The notes below the pieces were generated by a model, which worked only from the letters and a program-made list of their open reading frames with translations, did not search any database and had not been told where the DNA came from. The translations under genes were made by a program, and so were the position numbers. From Sneathiella aquimaris (GTDB lineage: Bacteria; Pseudomonadota; Alphaproteobacteria; Sneathiellales; Sneathiellaceae), in contig NZ_CP112881.1 in the NCBI RefSeq assembly GCF_026409565.1, forward strand, positions 744,001 through 808,000: 64,000 nucleotides of DNA, given 5' to 3'. This document shows, in pieces, positions 47,754 to 56,975 of this stretch (positions are counted from its first letter, which is position 1; the number at the start of each line of letters is the position of its first letter).

Positions 47754-50447
47754 TTAGGCCTGTCCGTGGCAATGTTTGAATTTCCGGCCTGAACCACAAG
47801 GGCAAGCGTCGTTGCGGCGAACTTTCCCCCATGTTGAAGGATCCTGTTCATTGAACGCCCGGGCCATTTCATTCTCACCAGTGGTTGGGTCAATATGGGT
47901 GGCCTGCAGCTCTTCTTCCGGGACTTCTTCCCGTTGAACAACGCGAGAGGGATCCTGCAGCTCGACATGAGACAGATAGGTCGTCACAGTCACGCGCAAT
48001 TGATCGAGCATCATCTCGAACATGTTAAAAGCTTCCGTTTTATATTCGTTCAACGGATCTTTCTGGGCATAGGCCCGTAAAGAGACGCCCTGGCGCAACT
48101 GATCAAGTTGCAACAAGTGTTCTTTCCACGCTTGGTCAAGAATTTGCAGAAGAAGGCTTTTTTCGACCATTCGCATTACATCAGGCCCGTAATTAGCCGC
48201 TTTTTCGGCCATTTTACGCCCCGCATGATCTTTCAGGCGCTCGCGAATTTCCTCGTCTGCAATTCCTTCTTCCTGAGCCCATTCTTCAATTGGAAGATCA
48301 AGGGCGAGAACTTCGGTTACTTCTTCCTTCAGTTCCTGAACACGCCATTGTTCCGGATATGCTTTGGGTGGGATATGGGTGTCGACCATTACATCAATGG
48401 CTTCGTTCCGCATGCCTACGATGGTTTCAGAAACGTCTTCTTCTTCCATCAACTGGATGCGTTGCTCGTAAATGACCTTCCGCTGATCGTTCATAACGTC
48501 ATCAAACTTCAACAGGTTTTTCCGAATATCATAGTTTCGGGCTTCAACCTTCTGCTGAGCTTTTTCGAGCGCTTTGTTAATCCATGGATGAACAATCGCT
48601 TCTCCATCTTCAAGGCCCAGTTTGCGCAACATGCCGTCCATGCGTTCGGAACCGAAGATGCGCATCAGATCATCTTGCAGTGACAGATAGAAACGCGATG
48701 TTCCCGGATCACCCTGACGTCCGGCACGGCCACGAAGCTGGTTATCAATCCTTCTGGACTCGTGGCGTTCAGTCGCGATAACGAACAGCCCCCCCAGTTC
48801 CAGCACTTTTTTCTTCTCTTCAGCGATTTGAGCCGCGGATTCTTTTTTGATCTCTTCGATTTTTTCCGGATCGTCGATATCCGTGGTCCTTGAGGCGATC
48901 AGCATCTCAAGGTTACCGCCCAGCTTGATGTCGGTACCACGGCCCGCCATATTTGTGGCGATCGTCACGGCACCCAACCGACCGGCCTGTCCGATGATTT
49001 CCGCTTCCTGCTCGTGATAACGGGCATTCAGAACGCTGTGTTTTATGTTGCGTTCGTTCAGGACCCTGGACAGCATTTCAGATTTCTCAATAGACGCTGT
49101 ACCAACCAGAATAGGCTGTCCTTTGGACTGGCATTCTTCGACGGTCTTGATCACCGCATCGATTTTTTCTTTTTCTGTCCGATAGACTTCATCATCAGCG
49201 TCGACACGCTGGACGGGAACGTTGGTCGGCATTTCCAGAACGTTCAGACCGTAAATTTCAGCAAATTCGTCGGCTTCCGTGGACGCCGTGCCCGTCATAC
49301 CGGATAGTTTTTTGTAAAGACGGAAGTAGTTTTGGAAGGTGATGGAGGCCAAAGTTTGGTTTTCTGGCTGAATATCTGCGCCTTCCTTGGCTTCCAGGGC
49401 CTGGTGAAGACCGTCAGAATAGCGGCGCCCGTCCATCATACGACCGGTGAATTCATCAATGATGATAACCTTGCGATCCTTGACGATATAGTCTTTGTCT
49501 TTTTCAAAAAGTTTGTGCGCTCTCAGTGCCTGATTGGCGTGATGCACAATGGAAATATTGTCAACATCATAGAGGCTCTCACTTTTCAACAAATCAGCAT
49601 CCCGCAGGATCTGTTCGATATTCTCCGTACCTTCTTCGGTAAAGCTAACGGACTTCGCCTTCTCATCAACTTCGAAATCACTGTCCTGTAGCTTGGGGAT
49701 CAGTGCATTGATGGCAAGATAGAGCTCTGATGAGTCTTCTGCGGGACCGGAAATGATCAATGGCGTCCGCGCTTCGTCAATCAGGATACTGTCAACTTCG
49801 TCGACGATGGCATAATTGAAGTCGCGCTGAACCATCGCGGACCGTTCAAATTTCATATTGTCGCGCAAGTAATCGAAACCGTATTCGTTATTGGTGCCGT
49901 ATGTGATGTCGGCGGCATAGGCTTCACGGCGCTCGTCATCAGACATTCCGCTTAGGATACATCCAACGGTCAAGCCCAGTTTTTCATAGACCTGCCCCAT
50001 CCAGGCGCTGTCGCGGCTTGCCAGATAATCGTTCACGGTTACGATATGAACACCTTTTCCTTCGAGGGCATTCAGATAAGCGGCTAAAGTAGAAACAAGC
50101 GTTTTACCCTCACCTGTTTTCATTTCGGTAATGTTGCCTTGATGCAAAACGATACCGCCCATCAGCTGAACATCATAATGTCGTTCACCAAGGGCGCGCC
50201 GGGCCGCTTCGCGAACGCAGGCAAAAGCCTCTGGAAGCAGGTCATCCAATGTCTTTCCATCAGCAAGTGCTTGCCTGAACTCTACTGTTTTGGCCATCAA
50301 GGCTTCGTCGGAAAGCGGTTTAATCTGATCTTCCAGGCCGTTGATCTTGTCAACAAGGGTAAGAATAGGTTTCAGGGCGCGATCATTTGAAGAGCCAAAT
50401 ATTGCCTTGGCAATTGTACCAAACATTTCCGATATTACTCCGGTCAC
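47754..50447 (-). CDS. secA: Preprotein translocase ATPase SecA
   Basis: 897 aa, full length. It drives Sec-dependent export through SecYEG using ATP. Walker A is [10 protein letters not shown] near residue 104, the Walker B/DEAD-like segment is [20 protein letters not shown] near 210, and helicase motif [10 protein letters not shown] lies near 580. The C-terminal zinc motif [14 protein letters not shown], which binds SecB, closes the protein. It diverges from the parvulin gene across a 319-bp region. Confidence 0.97.
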   Translation of the reverse strand: MTGVISEMFGTIAKAIFGSSNDRALKPILTLVDKINGLEDQIKPLSDEALMAKTVEFRQALADGKTLDDLLPEAFACVREAARRALGERHYDVQLMGGIVLHQGNITEMKTGEGKTLVSTLAAYLNALEGKGVHIVTVNDYLASRDSAWMGQVYEKLGLTVGCILSGMSDDERREAYAADITYGTNNEYGFDYLRDNMKFERSAMVQRDFNYAIVDEVDSILIDEARTPLIISGPAEDSSELYLAINALIPKLQDSDFEVDEKAKSVSFTEEGTENIEQILRDADLLKSESLYDVDNISIVHHANQALRAHKLFEKDKDYIVKDRKVIIIDEFTGRMMDGRRYSDGLHQALEAKEGADIQPENQTLASITFQNYFRLYKKLSGMTGTASTEADEFAEIYGLNVLEMPTNVPVQRVDADDEVYRTEKEKIDAVIKTVEECQSKGQPILVGTASIEKSEMLSRVLNERNIKHSVLNARYHEQEAEIIGQAGRLGAVTIATNMAGRGTDIKLGGNLEMLIASRTTDIDDPEKIEEIKKESAAQIAEEKKKVLELGGLFVIATERHESRRIDNQLRGRAGRQGDPGTSRFYLSLQDDLMRIFGSERMDGMLRKLGLEDGEAIVHPWINKALEKAQQKVEARNYDIRKNLLKFDDVMNDQRKVIYEQRIQLMEEEDVSETIVGMRNEAIDVMVDTHIPPKAYPEQWRVQELKEEVTEVLALDLPIEEWAQEEGIADEEIRERLKDHAGRKMAEKAANYGPDVMRMVEKSLLLQILDQAWKEHLLQLDQLRQGVSLRAYAQKDPLNEYKTEAFNMFEMMLDQLRVTVTTYLSHVELQDPSRVVQREEVPEEELQATHIDPTTGENEMARAFNEQDPSTWGKVRRNDACPCGSGRKFKHCHGQA

Positions 50448-50766
50448 GTACGCTTCTTGAACACGGTATTCAATTAACGCACAGGATAGTTATTGTGTGG
50501 GCGACAAACCGAATGGGTCCGGTTGATCGTCATAAGCCTAGGTGACAGATAAGCGGGAACTGTCCGTCTGTCAATCTATCCGGAACGATCACTTCAATTT
50601 GAGGCTGATAATGCGCTTCTTTGACGGGAATTGGACTGCTTTTTGCAACAATACTTGTGTGCTCTAACAAATGACCTATATTCGCAATCAAGCCACGATG
50701 ACTTAAACAGGCCAAGGGCCTATGGTATCGATGGATAAAGACTTACAAATCTGGGATTAATAGATC
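50448..50766. other. Divergent region between secA and the parvulin gene
   Basis: 319 bp without a supported gene. It includes a perfect 7-bp inverted repeat TGACAGA/TCTGTCA (50543-50549 and 50567-50573). It should hold both promoters. I do not see an SecM- or leader-type ORF that I could defend. Confidence 0.55.
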
Positions 50767-51693
50767 ATGAAAATCGCTAATTTCCTCGCCTTTTTGATTG
50801 TGGCGGGAGTGTCGTTGGGTATCGGTTACTATGTCGGTTCCGATATGCAAAATCCACTGCAGCAGTTTACCGGCGATAAAACTGCGCCAGCTGACAAAGC
50901 CCCTGACGCTTCTGATATGGTCGTTGCCACGGTTAATGGCACGGAAATCAGAGAATCAGAAGTTCTTGCGATGTATGAAACATTGCCGGAACAATATCGT
51001 CAGGCACCCTATCCTTTTGTGAAGCCACAGCTCGTTGAACAAATGGTCAATATGAAGCTCGTTCTTGATGCCGCGCTGGCTGAAGAGTTTCAAAAGCAGC
51101 CTGAATTCATGAGTGAACTGAGCTCAACACGGGATCAAATTCTTCAGGGATATTATATCCGCAAGAAAATCGAAGAAATGGTAACGGATGAGGCTGTTAA
51201 AGCCGAATATGAAAAAGTGACCCAGGATTTTGTGCCTGAACAGGAAGTTCATGCCCGTCACATCCTCCTTAAAGAAGAGGAGGAGGCCAAAGCGGTTATT
51301 GAAAAACTGGATGCGGGTGGTAACTTTGTTGAATTGGCAAAAGAGTTCTCAACGGGACCGTCAAAAACAACAGGCGGTGATCTTGGCTATTTTGTAAAAG
51401 AACGAATGGTTCCTGAATTCGCGACAGCGGCGTTTGCGCTTGAAAAAGGGGCATATACAAAAGAGCCGGTCCAGACACAGTTTGGCTGGCATGTTATTCT
51501 GCTGGAAGACCGCAGAGATACACAGCCACCTGCATTCTCTGAAATGGAACCTCAGCTGAGAAATACCCTGACCAATAATTCAGTCACGGGAATGCTGGAT
51601 AAAATGAAAGAAGGGGCCACAATTTCGATTGTAAAGCCGGAAGGCGAAACCTCGGAAGATGAGAAAAAAGCGGAGCCTGAAAAAGAAGGCTAA
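50767..51693 (+). CDS. Membrane-anchored peptidyl-prolyl isomerase (parvulin, PpiC-like)
   Basis: 308 aa. An N-terminal membrane anchor or signal segment (FLAFLIVAGVSLGIGYYVG) is followed by a SurA-N-like helical part and a parvulin domain (about 158-250: EVHARHILLKEEEEA, FVELAKEFSTGPSKTTGGDL, FALEKGAYTKEPVQTQFGWH). It should assist folding of exported proteins in the periplasm. Divergence from secA fits a secretion role. The highly charged Glu/Lys C-terminal tail is unstructured. A bidirectional terminator follows. Confidence 0.92.
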   Translation: MKIANFLAFLIVAGVSLGIGYYVGSDMQNPLQQFTGDKTAPADKAPDASDMVVATVNGTEIRESEVLAMYETLPEQYRQAPYPFVKPQLVEQMVNMKLVLDAALAEEFQKQPEFMSELSSTRDQILQGYYIRKKIEEMVTDEAVKAEYEKVTQDFVPEQEVHARHILLKEEEEAKAVIEKLDAGGNFVELAKEFSTGPSKTTGGDLGYFVKERMVPEFATAAFALEKGAYTKEPVQTQFGWHVILLEDRRDTQPPAFSEMEPQLRNTLTNNSVTGMLDKMKEGATISIVKPEGETSEDEKKAEPEKEG

Positions 51694-51702
51694 CGGATTA
51701 AG

Positions 51703-51733
51703 AAAAAAGCCCGGTTTTGACCGGGCTTTTTTT
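51703..51733. terminator. Bidirectional intrinsic terminator after the parvulin gene
   Basis: AAAAAAGCCCGGT, TTTG loop, ACCGGGCTTTTTTT. It reaches the last bases of the convergent DUF1178 gene. Confidence 0.88.
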
Positions 51734-52169
51734 ATGCATCATTGGTTGGAACCCAGGGGATCGTTGCAAGTTCTACCCCTTCGTCTTCCAGTTCCTGTTT
51801 TTCTTCCAAAGTTGTTTGTCCGTAAATGCCGCGTTCTTCTGTTTCCCCGTAGTGAATTTTTCGGGCTTCTTCTGCAAATTTGTCTCCGACATAATCACAG
51901 TTTTCTTCTACGGCTTTTCGAATTTCCCGAAGAGTATTCATGGCGGTCGCGACCTGCAAGTGTTCGCTCTCCATCTCTGTGTCAGATTTTTTTGGCGCGC
52001 TTCCTTTTTTCGGGACGGACGGCGCCATGGGGGCTTTGGTTACGGAGACGCTCCCGCATAATGTACAGGTGATTATGTTGCGCTCGCTTTGTTCGTCATA
52101 TGCGGCGCTGTTTTTGAACCACGCTTCAAAAACGTGACTATTTTCACATTTTAGATTGTACTTGATCAT
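51732..52169 (-). CDS. DUF1178 family protein
   Basis: 145 aa. The DUF1178 pattern is clear: MIKYNLKCENSHVFEAWF at the start, then a CxxC-type pair with the upstream Cys (CENSH and CTLCGS, a probable zinc ribbon), then HYGETEERGIYGQTT near residue 107. It is conserved in alpha- and betaproteobacteria and has no known activity. The start at 52169 has a GTACAATCTA-type leader with a weak ribosome binding site. Convergent with the parvulin gene. Confidence 0.87.
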   Translation of the reverse strand: MIKYNLKCENSHVFEAWFKNSAAYDEQSERNIITCTLCGSVSVTKAPMAPSVPKKGSAPKKSDTEMESEHLQVATAMNTLREIRKAVEENCDYVGDKFAEEARKIHYGETEERGIYGQTTLEEKQELEDEGVELATIPWVPTNDA

Positions 52170-52319
52170 TCAATTCTGCATCTATCATTGATTAAAAGCC
52201 AACCGGTCGATGACGAGCGGCCTAAGTGAAAAATAGGTATTTTTCTGGTGTAGTGCAAGTATTGCAATGGCACTGCCGGTAAAGCGCAGATTTGATTTTG
52301 ATCTGATAAAGGAAAAAAT

Positions 52320-52820
52320 GTGAGTGATATCGAAAGCTGGATCGAAAAACAGGCACATTTAGTGGACAGCAATCACACGGTTCTGGATCTCGCCTGTGGT
52401 GGCGGTCGTCACGCCCGGTACTTTGCTGAAAAAGGGTGTCATGTGACCGCTGTTGACCGAGACTTGACCAAGATCAGGGCACTGGGCAGTGAGAAAATAA
52501 CGGTGCTTGAGGCCGATCTTGAAAGCAATGGCTGGCCTTTTTCTGGCGCCAGTTTCGATTGTATTGTCGTTGTAAACTATCTTTGGCGTCCGCTATTTCC
52601 GATGCTGAAGGCGGCAATAAAACCAAAAGGCCACCTGATTTATTCAACCTTCGCCATCGGGAATGAAGCCCACGGCAGACCAAGCAACCCCGATTTTCTG
52701 CTGAAAACAGGGGAATTGAAGACTGCCTTTGGCGATCTTGATATTCTGGATTTCGAAGAGGGATATCGGGCTTCTCCGAAACCCGCGGTAAGGCAATCTA
52801 TCGTCGCTTGTAAGGCCTGA
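52320..52820 (+). CDS. Class I SAM-dependent methyltransferase
   Basis: 166 aa, a short Rossmann-fold methyltransferase. Motif I is VLDLACGGGRHARYFAEKG near residue 22; the acidic loop VTAVDRD and the motif IV region FDCIVVVNYLW follow. The length is near the lower limit for the fold and the N-terminus is abbreviated. The start is a GTG at 52320 preceded by AAAGGAAAAAAT. The substrate is unknown. It is convergent with the MerR gene, 13 bp between stops. Confidence 0.85.
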   Translation: MSDIESWIEKQAHLVDSNHTVLDLACGGGRHARYFAEKGCHVTAVDRDLTKIRALGSEKITVLEADLESNGWPFSGASFDCIVVVNYLWRPLFPMLKAAIKPKGHLIYSTFAIGNEAHGRPSNPDFLLKTGELKTAFGDLDILDFEEGYRASPKPAVRQSIVACKA

Positions 52821-52833
52821 CCGTATTCTGTGG

Positions 52834-53355
52834 TTAAATGTTGAGGTCAGGGTATTCCGGCGCGTCTTTGGAGGCGTCCGTTTGTCTAAGATTGACATCT
52901 AGTATCTTCTTGTATGCGCTTTGCATTTTCGTGGTGATCGTGCCTAGCTGCTTTAACGGGACTTGTTCTGATTGTCCAAGAACGGCCAGAAGAAAAATCC
53001 AGTCTTTTTGGGGAAGGGTGCGAAGAGCGTTGCCCGGTGCCAGCATGGTTTGTAAAAGGATTTTCTGCTGGGTTAAAACGTCAATTTTGTCCGACAGTAT
53101 CGATATTTGATCCCGCAGAATAGTTTCGCGGCTTGGCATCGGGTGGCCCTGAAGCCGCTCCTTGATCTGTTCGATTGTTAATCCTGATTTGCGCAGTAAT
53201 TTTATACAGGCCAACGTCTCGCAGTCCTGATTGCTATAGAGACGATATCGGTTCCCTTTTTGCCTTTTTGGAACAAGCAGACCCTTTTTCTCATAAAAAA
53301 GGAGGGTAGTTCTGGACAGGTCAAATTTATGAACCATGGTGCCAATGCTATACAT
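52834..53355 (-). CDS. MerR family transcriptional regulator
   Basis: 173 aa from the ATG at 53355 (a TTG at 53373 would add 6 residues). The MerR winged helix is visible: MYSIGTMVHKFDLSRTTLLFYEKKGLLVPKRQ, here shown in part, with NRYRLYSNQDCETLACIKLL. A coiled-coil helix (ILRDQISILSDKIDVLTQQ) forms the dimer. No metal-binding Cys set is seen at the C-terminus, so a metal sensor is unlikely. No adjacent gene is an obvious target; the methyltransferase gene is convergent. Confidence 0.87.
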   Translation of the reverse strand: MYSIGTMVHKFDLSRTTLLFYEKKGLLVPKRQKGNRYRLYSNQDCETLACIKLLRKSGLTIEQIKERLQGHPMPSRETILRDQISILSDKIDVLTQQKILLQTMLAPGNALRTLPQKDWIFLLAVLGQSEQVPLKQLGTITTKMQSAYKKILDVNLRQTDASKDAPEYPDLNI

Positions 53356-53547
53356 TTTCAAAATTGCTTCCAACGATTGTGATTGCTGTATTCGTTAGTC
53401 GAAGCAAAAAAGAAAAGGTTCAAAATCAACCTGAACCCCGTTACCTGTTGCAGACAGATGATAACCCCTCAGACAGGATGCTTGAGTTGTGCAACTATTG
53501 GTCTATCGGGTTAAGGTGTCCCTTCGCCGCAGCGGTAGAATAAAACG

Positions 53548-54405
53548 TTATTCAGCCGCGGTCTGCTGGTCGTTTCCGAGAGATAGGCTATAGGGCCGAG
53601 AATTCTTCAGATTTGGAACCTGTTGGCGGCGTTTCTGCGTCTCGGCGACGTCAATTTCGGCCAGTATGACACCGATATCATCTCCACCGTCAGCCAGAAC
53701 TTCACCCCAAGGGTCAATGATCAACGAGTGGCCATATGTATGTCGCTTCTTGGAATGATGCCCGCACTGCGCAGGGGCAATTACAAATGCGCCATTTTCA
53801 ATTGCTCTTGCGCGCTGCAACACGTGCCAGTGCGCTTTCCCGGTTGTGTGTGTGAACGCGGCTGGTGTTGTGAAAATAGTGGCCCCGCCTTTTTGGGCGA
53901 GATCCTGAAACAGATGAGAGAAACGAACGTCATAGCAAATTGTCATACCGATTGTTGCCCAATCAGTCTGGACTGTAACGGCCTTCTCTCCTGGTGCGTA
54001 TGCATTGGATTCTTTATGGCTTTCACCATTTTCCAACGCCACGTCGAACATATGGATTTTGTCGTATTTACCTGCAATTGATCCATCTGGTGCAATCAGA
54101 AAGGAACGATTGGCGAGTCGATCGTCGTCCGGCTTCTTGATCACCAGGGATCCCGCCATAACCCACTTCTTGTGATCCATAGCAAGAGCACGAAACGCTT
54201 TCAGAGTTATATCGTCTTCTTCATATTGAGCAATATCCCGTGCCGCGGCCTTGTTCGGCTCCATTAAATTTGTCACTTCGGGCGTCGCAATAAAATCGGC
54301 CCCTTCCGAAATGCTTTGTCTAATCAGATCCGACGAAACTTGAAGATTTTCAATCGGATCAGTGCCAGAGGTCATCTGAACACAGGCAGCGGTGAATTTT
54401 GACAT
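53548..54405 (-). CDS. Carbon-nitrogen hydrolase (nitrilase superfamily)
   Basis: 285 aa. The catalytic triad is in place: E43 (ATPEVTN), K116 (GKYDKIHMFD) and C157 (MTICYDVRFS). The sequence falls in the Nit1/Nit2-like branch, whose members remove the amide from deaminated glutathione or omega-amides such as 2-oxoglutaramate. Which of these applies is not decided by sequence alone. It lies 18 bp downstream of grxC and probably shares its transcript, suggesting a link to glutathione metabolism. A short non-coding gap of about 175 bp separates it from the MerR gene. Confidence 0.88.
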   Translation of the reverse strand: MSKFTAACVQMTSGTDPIENLQVSSDLIRQSISEGADFIATPEVTNLMEPNKAAARDIAQYEEDDITLKAFRALAMDHKKWVMAGSLVIKKPDDDRLANRSFLIAPDGSIAGKYDKIHMFDVALENGESHKESNAYAPGEKAVTVQTDWATIGMTICYDVRFSHLFQDLAQKGGATIFTTPAAFTHTTGKAHWHVLQRARAIENGAFVIAPAQCGHHSKKRHTYGHSLIIDPWGEVLADGGDDIGVILAEIDVAETQKRRQQVPNLKNSRPYSLSLGNDQQTAAE

Positions 54406-54423
54406 AAGGTTACTTTCCTTATT

Positions 54424-54687
54424 TTAGGATTTTACGCCTAGAATTTGATCCAGATTGCCCGAAGCGTCAAGGCGATGAATGAAATCACAATCGCCGATAT
54501 GTTCGCCATCGACAAAAATCTGAGGAACCGACGTCGCGCCTTCAGAGCGTTTGCTCATTTCTTTTCTGCGCGGGGCATCAACAGTAACGTCAATTTCTTC
54601 AAACGATATCCCTTTTTTCTTTAGCAGGGACTTGGCCCGTGAACAAAAAGGGCAAAACATGGTTGTGTAAATTTCGATACGCTTCAT
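54424..54687 (-). CDS. grxC: Glutaredoxin 3
   Basis: 87 aa from the ATG at 54687; the longer open frame is not part of the protein. Dithiol active site C12-P-F-C15 and the TSVPQIFVDGEHIGDCD segment with the cis-Pro and glutathione-binding GD are standard. It reduces disulfides and glutathione mixed disulfides in the cytoplasm. It stands between comF upstream and the nitrilase-type hydrolase downstream on the same strand. In alphaproteobacteria this order comF-grxC-nitrilase is common. Confidence 0.94.
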   Translation of the reverse strand: MKRIEIYTTMFCPFCSRAKSLLKKKGISFEEIDVTVDAPRRKEMSKRSEGATSVPQIFVDGEHIGDCDFIHRLDASGNLDQILGVKS

Positions 54688-54718
54688 TTTAAATACCTGA
54701 CTGGGTGAACGATTAGTC

Positions 54719-55486
54719 TTATATAGACAAGTTGGCGGGCCGAACAACCCGACATAAAGTGAGAATGTCAACTTGAGCCGCCCCTGCATTCAGCAGGCAA
54801 TCGGCGCAGGCGCTTAGTGTAGCACCGGTTGTGTAAACATCGTCAATCAAAAGGATCCTCTGGCCGATCAACTTTTCTTGCATTGTCGGTCGCACGGCAA
54901 ACGCACCTTTTACATTCAGCCAGCGCCCTTTAAAGGTTTTACTGCCTTGGCTTGGTGTCGCCTTTTTACGGAGCAGTAAGGTTGGCGCGACAGGCTGGTT
55001 CGTCAGTCTACCAATTTGATTGGCGAGAAGCGCGGACTGGTTATATCGCCTTTTCAAAAGTCGATTAGGGTGAAGCGGGACAGGGACGATCAAACAGGGG
55101 GCGGCCAGAAGATCCGGCGCTGAGCGGACCATCCACTGTGCGAAGGCAGGTGTCTGATCGGTCCGATCAGCATGTTTAAAGGACAGAACCATGTCTCTGC
55201 TGGCCTCGTCATATTTCAAAACGGATCGGCCACTTGAAAAGGGAGGCGGTTTTGCGATGCAAGACCCACAAAGAGGTGTCTCTCCGACATTGTAATCAAA
55301 AGGATAGCCGCATTGAACGCAATAGGGAGCACTGATAAAGGTGATGTCTGGCCAGCAACCGGCGCACAGGCTGCTTGCAGTGTCTACGGGCTCACTGCAC
55401 CGGGCACATTGGGCTGGAAAGAGTATATCAAGGGTGCCCTTTCCCAGTATCGTAATGGCCTTTTGTATGGAGTGACGGTCAAACAT
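54719..55486 (-). CDS. ComF-family phosphoribosyltransferase-like protein
   Basis: 255 aa from the ATG at 55486; two further in-frame ATGs at 55561 and 55594 would add a hydrophobic extension that is not typical. Paired cysteines near the N-terminus (CARC, CAGC, CVQCGYPFD, CGSC) form a double zinc ribbon. The PRPP-binding loop is ILLIDDVYTTGATLSAC near residue 210, preceded by RYNQSALLA. ComF was named for DNA uptake, but in most proteobacteria its role is undefined. It is divergent from a methyltransferase gene. Confidence 0.85.
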   Translation of the reverse strand: MFDRHSIQKAITILGKGTLDILFPAQCARCSEPVDTASSLCAGCWPDITFISAPYCVQCGYPFDYNVGETPLCGSCIAKPPPFSSGRSVLKYDEASRDMVLSFKHADRTDQTPAFAQWMVRSAPDLLAAPCLIVPVPLHPNRLLKRRYNQSALLANQIGRLTNQPVAPTLLLRKKATPSQGSKTFKGRWLNVKGAFAVRPTMQEKLIGQRILLIDDVYTTGATLSACADCLLNAGAAQVDILTLCRVVRPANLSI

Positions 55487-55595
55487 TCCTAATCTTAGTT
55501 GAATAAAAATAAAATAGAACGCCAAAATAGATATTTTTGGAATTTTCCATTTTTCCGACATTGAGTTCCGATAGCGTGCATGCCATAAGGGCACA

Positions 55596-56498
55596 ATGAC
55601 AGACAGCTTTTCTTCTCAGCCCCTTCTATTCGACCGATCAAGTGTCCGTCGGCATCGGGATCGTGCGGCAAATGGAGACTGGCCCACCCATGGCTTCCTG
55701 TTCGAAGAAGTTGCCGACCGATTGGCTGAGCGGTCGCTGGATATTACCCGAACCCACGATCTGGTACTGGATTTAGGCTGCCACGGCGGTGCCTTTGGAC
55801 AGGCTATGGAGGCAATGGGAAAGGCGCAGACCGTAGTATCAGTGGACATCAGTACGGGAATGGTCGAAAAAACACCCAATAATTTGAAAATTGTCGCCAG
55901 CGAAGAATTCCTGCCGTTTGCATCTGAAAGCTTTGATTTGATTGGCAGTGTTCTGAGTTTGCATTGGACCAATGACTTACCGGGTGCGCTCATTCAGATC
56001 AACCGGGCCTTAAAGGCCGATGGTATTTTTTTAGGGGCCTTATTCGGGATCGAAACTCTTCAGGAGTTAAAGGAATGTCTGACACAGGCCGAGCTTGAAA
56101 TCCGGAGTGGTTTAAGCCCGCGAGTCTCCCCTTTTACTGAAGTTCGGGATGCGGGCGCGCTTTTGCAACGCGCGGGATTTGCTTTGCCGGTTTCAGACGT
56201 TGAAACCATTACGCTTAAATACAAGACACCTTTTGATCTGTTGAAAGAGTTGCGCGGCATGGGGGAGGCAAATGCTTTGCTCGATCGCCAGAAAAGCTTC
56301 ACTGGCCGAAAGGTCTTGATGCGTATGGCAGAGCTGTATTTTGAAAAATATGCCGATGAAGAAGGCCTTATTCCGGCGACGTTCCAAATCATCTATCTTA
56401 CCGGATGGTCGCCCCATGAGAGTCAGCAGGTTCCTCTGAAACGAGGAAGCGCAACAACAAGCCTGACAGATATTCTCGACCAGAAGAAACCTGAGTAA
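55596..56498 (+). CDS. SAM-dependent methyltransferase (NDUFAF5/BioC-like)
   Basis: 300 aa. The Rossmann methyltransferase core covers about 55-150 (LVLDLGCHGGAFGQAM, VVSVDIS, FDLIGSVLSLHWTNDLPG). The N-terminal LFDRSSVRRHRDRAA and the C-terminal YFEKYADEEGLIPATFQIIYLTGW pattern match the NDUFAF5-like group, whose mitochondrial member modifies a complex I subunit. In alphaproteobacteria this gene next to comF/grxC is common. Substrate not proven here. The ATG lies close to the divergent comF gene. Confidence 0.85.
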   Translation: MTDSFSSQPLLFDRSSVRRHRDRAANGDWPTHGFLFEEVADRLAERSLDITRTHDLVLDLGCHGGAFGQAMEAMGKAQTVVSVDISTGMVEKTPNNLKIVASEEFLPFASESFDLIGSVLSLHWTNDLPGALIQINRALKADGIFLGALFGIETLQELKECLTQAELEIRSGLSPRVSPFTEVRDAGALLQRAGFALPVSDVETITLKYKTPFDLLKELRGMGEANALLDRQKSFTGRKVLMRMAELYFEKYADEEGLIPATFQIIYLTGWSPHESQQVPLKRGSATTSLTDILDQKKPE

Positions 56499-56560
56499 AC
56501 AGACCTATTTTGGAAGACAGCTTGCTTGCCTGAATGAACGTTGGCTAGAAAACACGTGGG

Positions 56561-56968
56561 TTACAGCAAGTCCCGCAACATCGCCACCAGCGGAATATCT
56601 GCAGGGGGCATCGGGAAGTCTTTCATTTGATTGGCCCGAACCCATTTGAGGGTTTGTCGCTCCACAGGCTTGGGGGTGCCCGCCCAACGTCGGCAGACGT
56701 AAAGGGGCATTAACAAATGGAACGCTTCGTAGGTATGACTGGCAAATGTAAAGGGTGCGAGGCAGGCGGCAGTTACATCAATTGACAGCTCTTCTTTTAA
56801 TTCGCGGATAAGCGCGTTTTCAGGCGTTTCCCCTGTTTCCACTTTGCCACCAGGAAATTCCCACAAGCCTGCCATGCTTTTGCCTTCGGGGCGCTGGGCA
56901 ATCAGAACACGGTTATCGTCATCCACCAGGGCGACGGCAACAACTAAAACAGTTGGCAAGGATGACAT
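56561..56968 (-). CDS. mutT: Nudix (deoxy)nucleoside triphosphate pyrophosphohydrolase MutT
   Basis: 135 aa. The Nudix box GKVETGETPENALIRELKEE fits Gx5Ex7REUxEExGU. The preceding GLWEFPGG is typical of MutT. It hydrolyses 8-oxo-dGTP and so prevents A:T to C:G mutations. It starts 7 bp after the argJ stop, so the two are cotranscribed, the common alphaproteobacterial argJ-mutT arrangement. Confidence 0.92.
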   Translation of the reverse strand: MSSLPTVLVVAVALVDDDNRVLIAQRPEGKSMAGLWEFPGGKVETGETPENALIRELKEELSIDVTAACLAPFTFASHTYEAFHLLMPLYVCRRWAGTPKPVERQTLKWVRANQMKDFPMPPADIPLVAMLRDLL

Positions 56969-56975
56969 GGGTTTG

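Noticed and set aside
48108-48683. 191-codon plus-strand ORF within secA
   Set aside because: Rich in Phe and Asn from antisense reading of secA; not a plausible protein.
50530-50715. 61-codon minus-strand ORF between secA and the parvulin gene
   Set aside because: No good ribosome site, no family resemblance, and the place is a promoter region.
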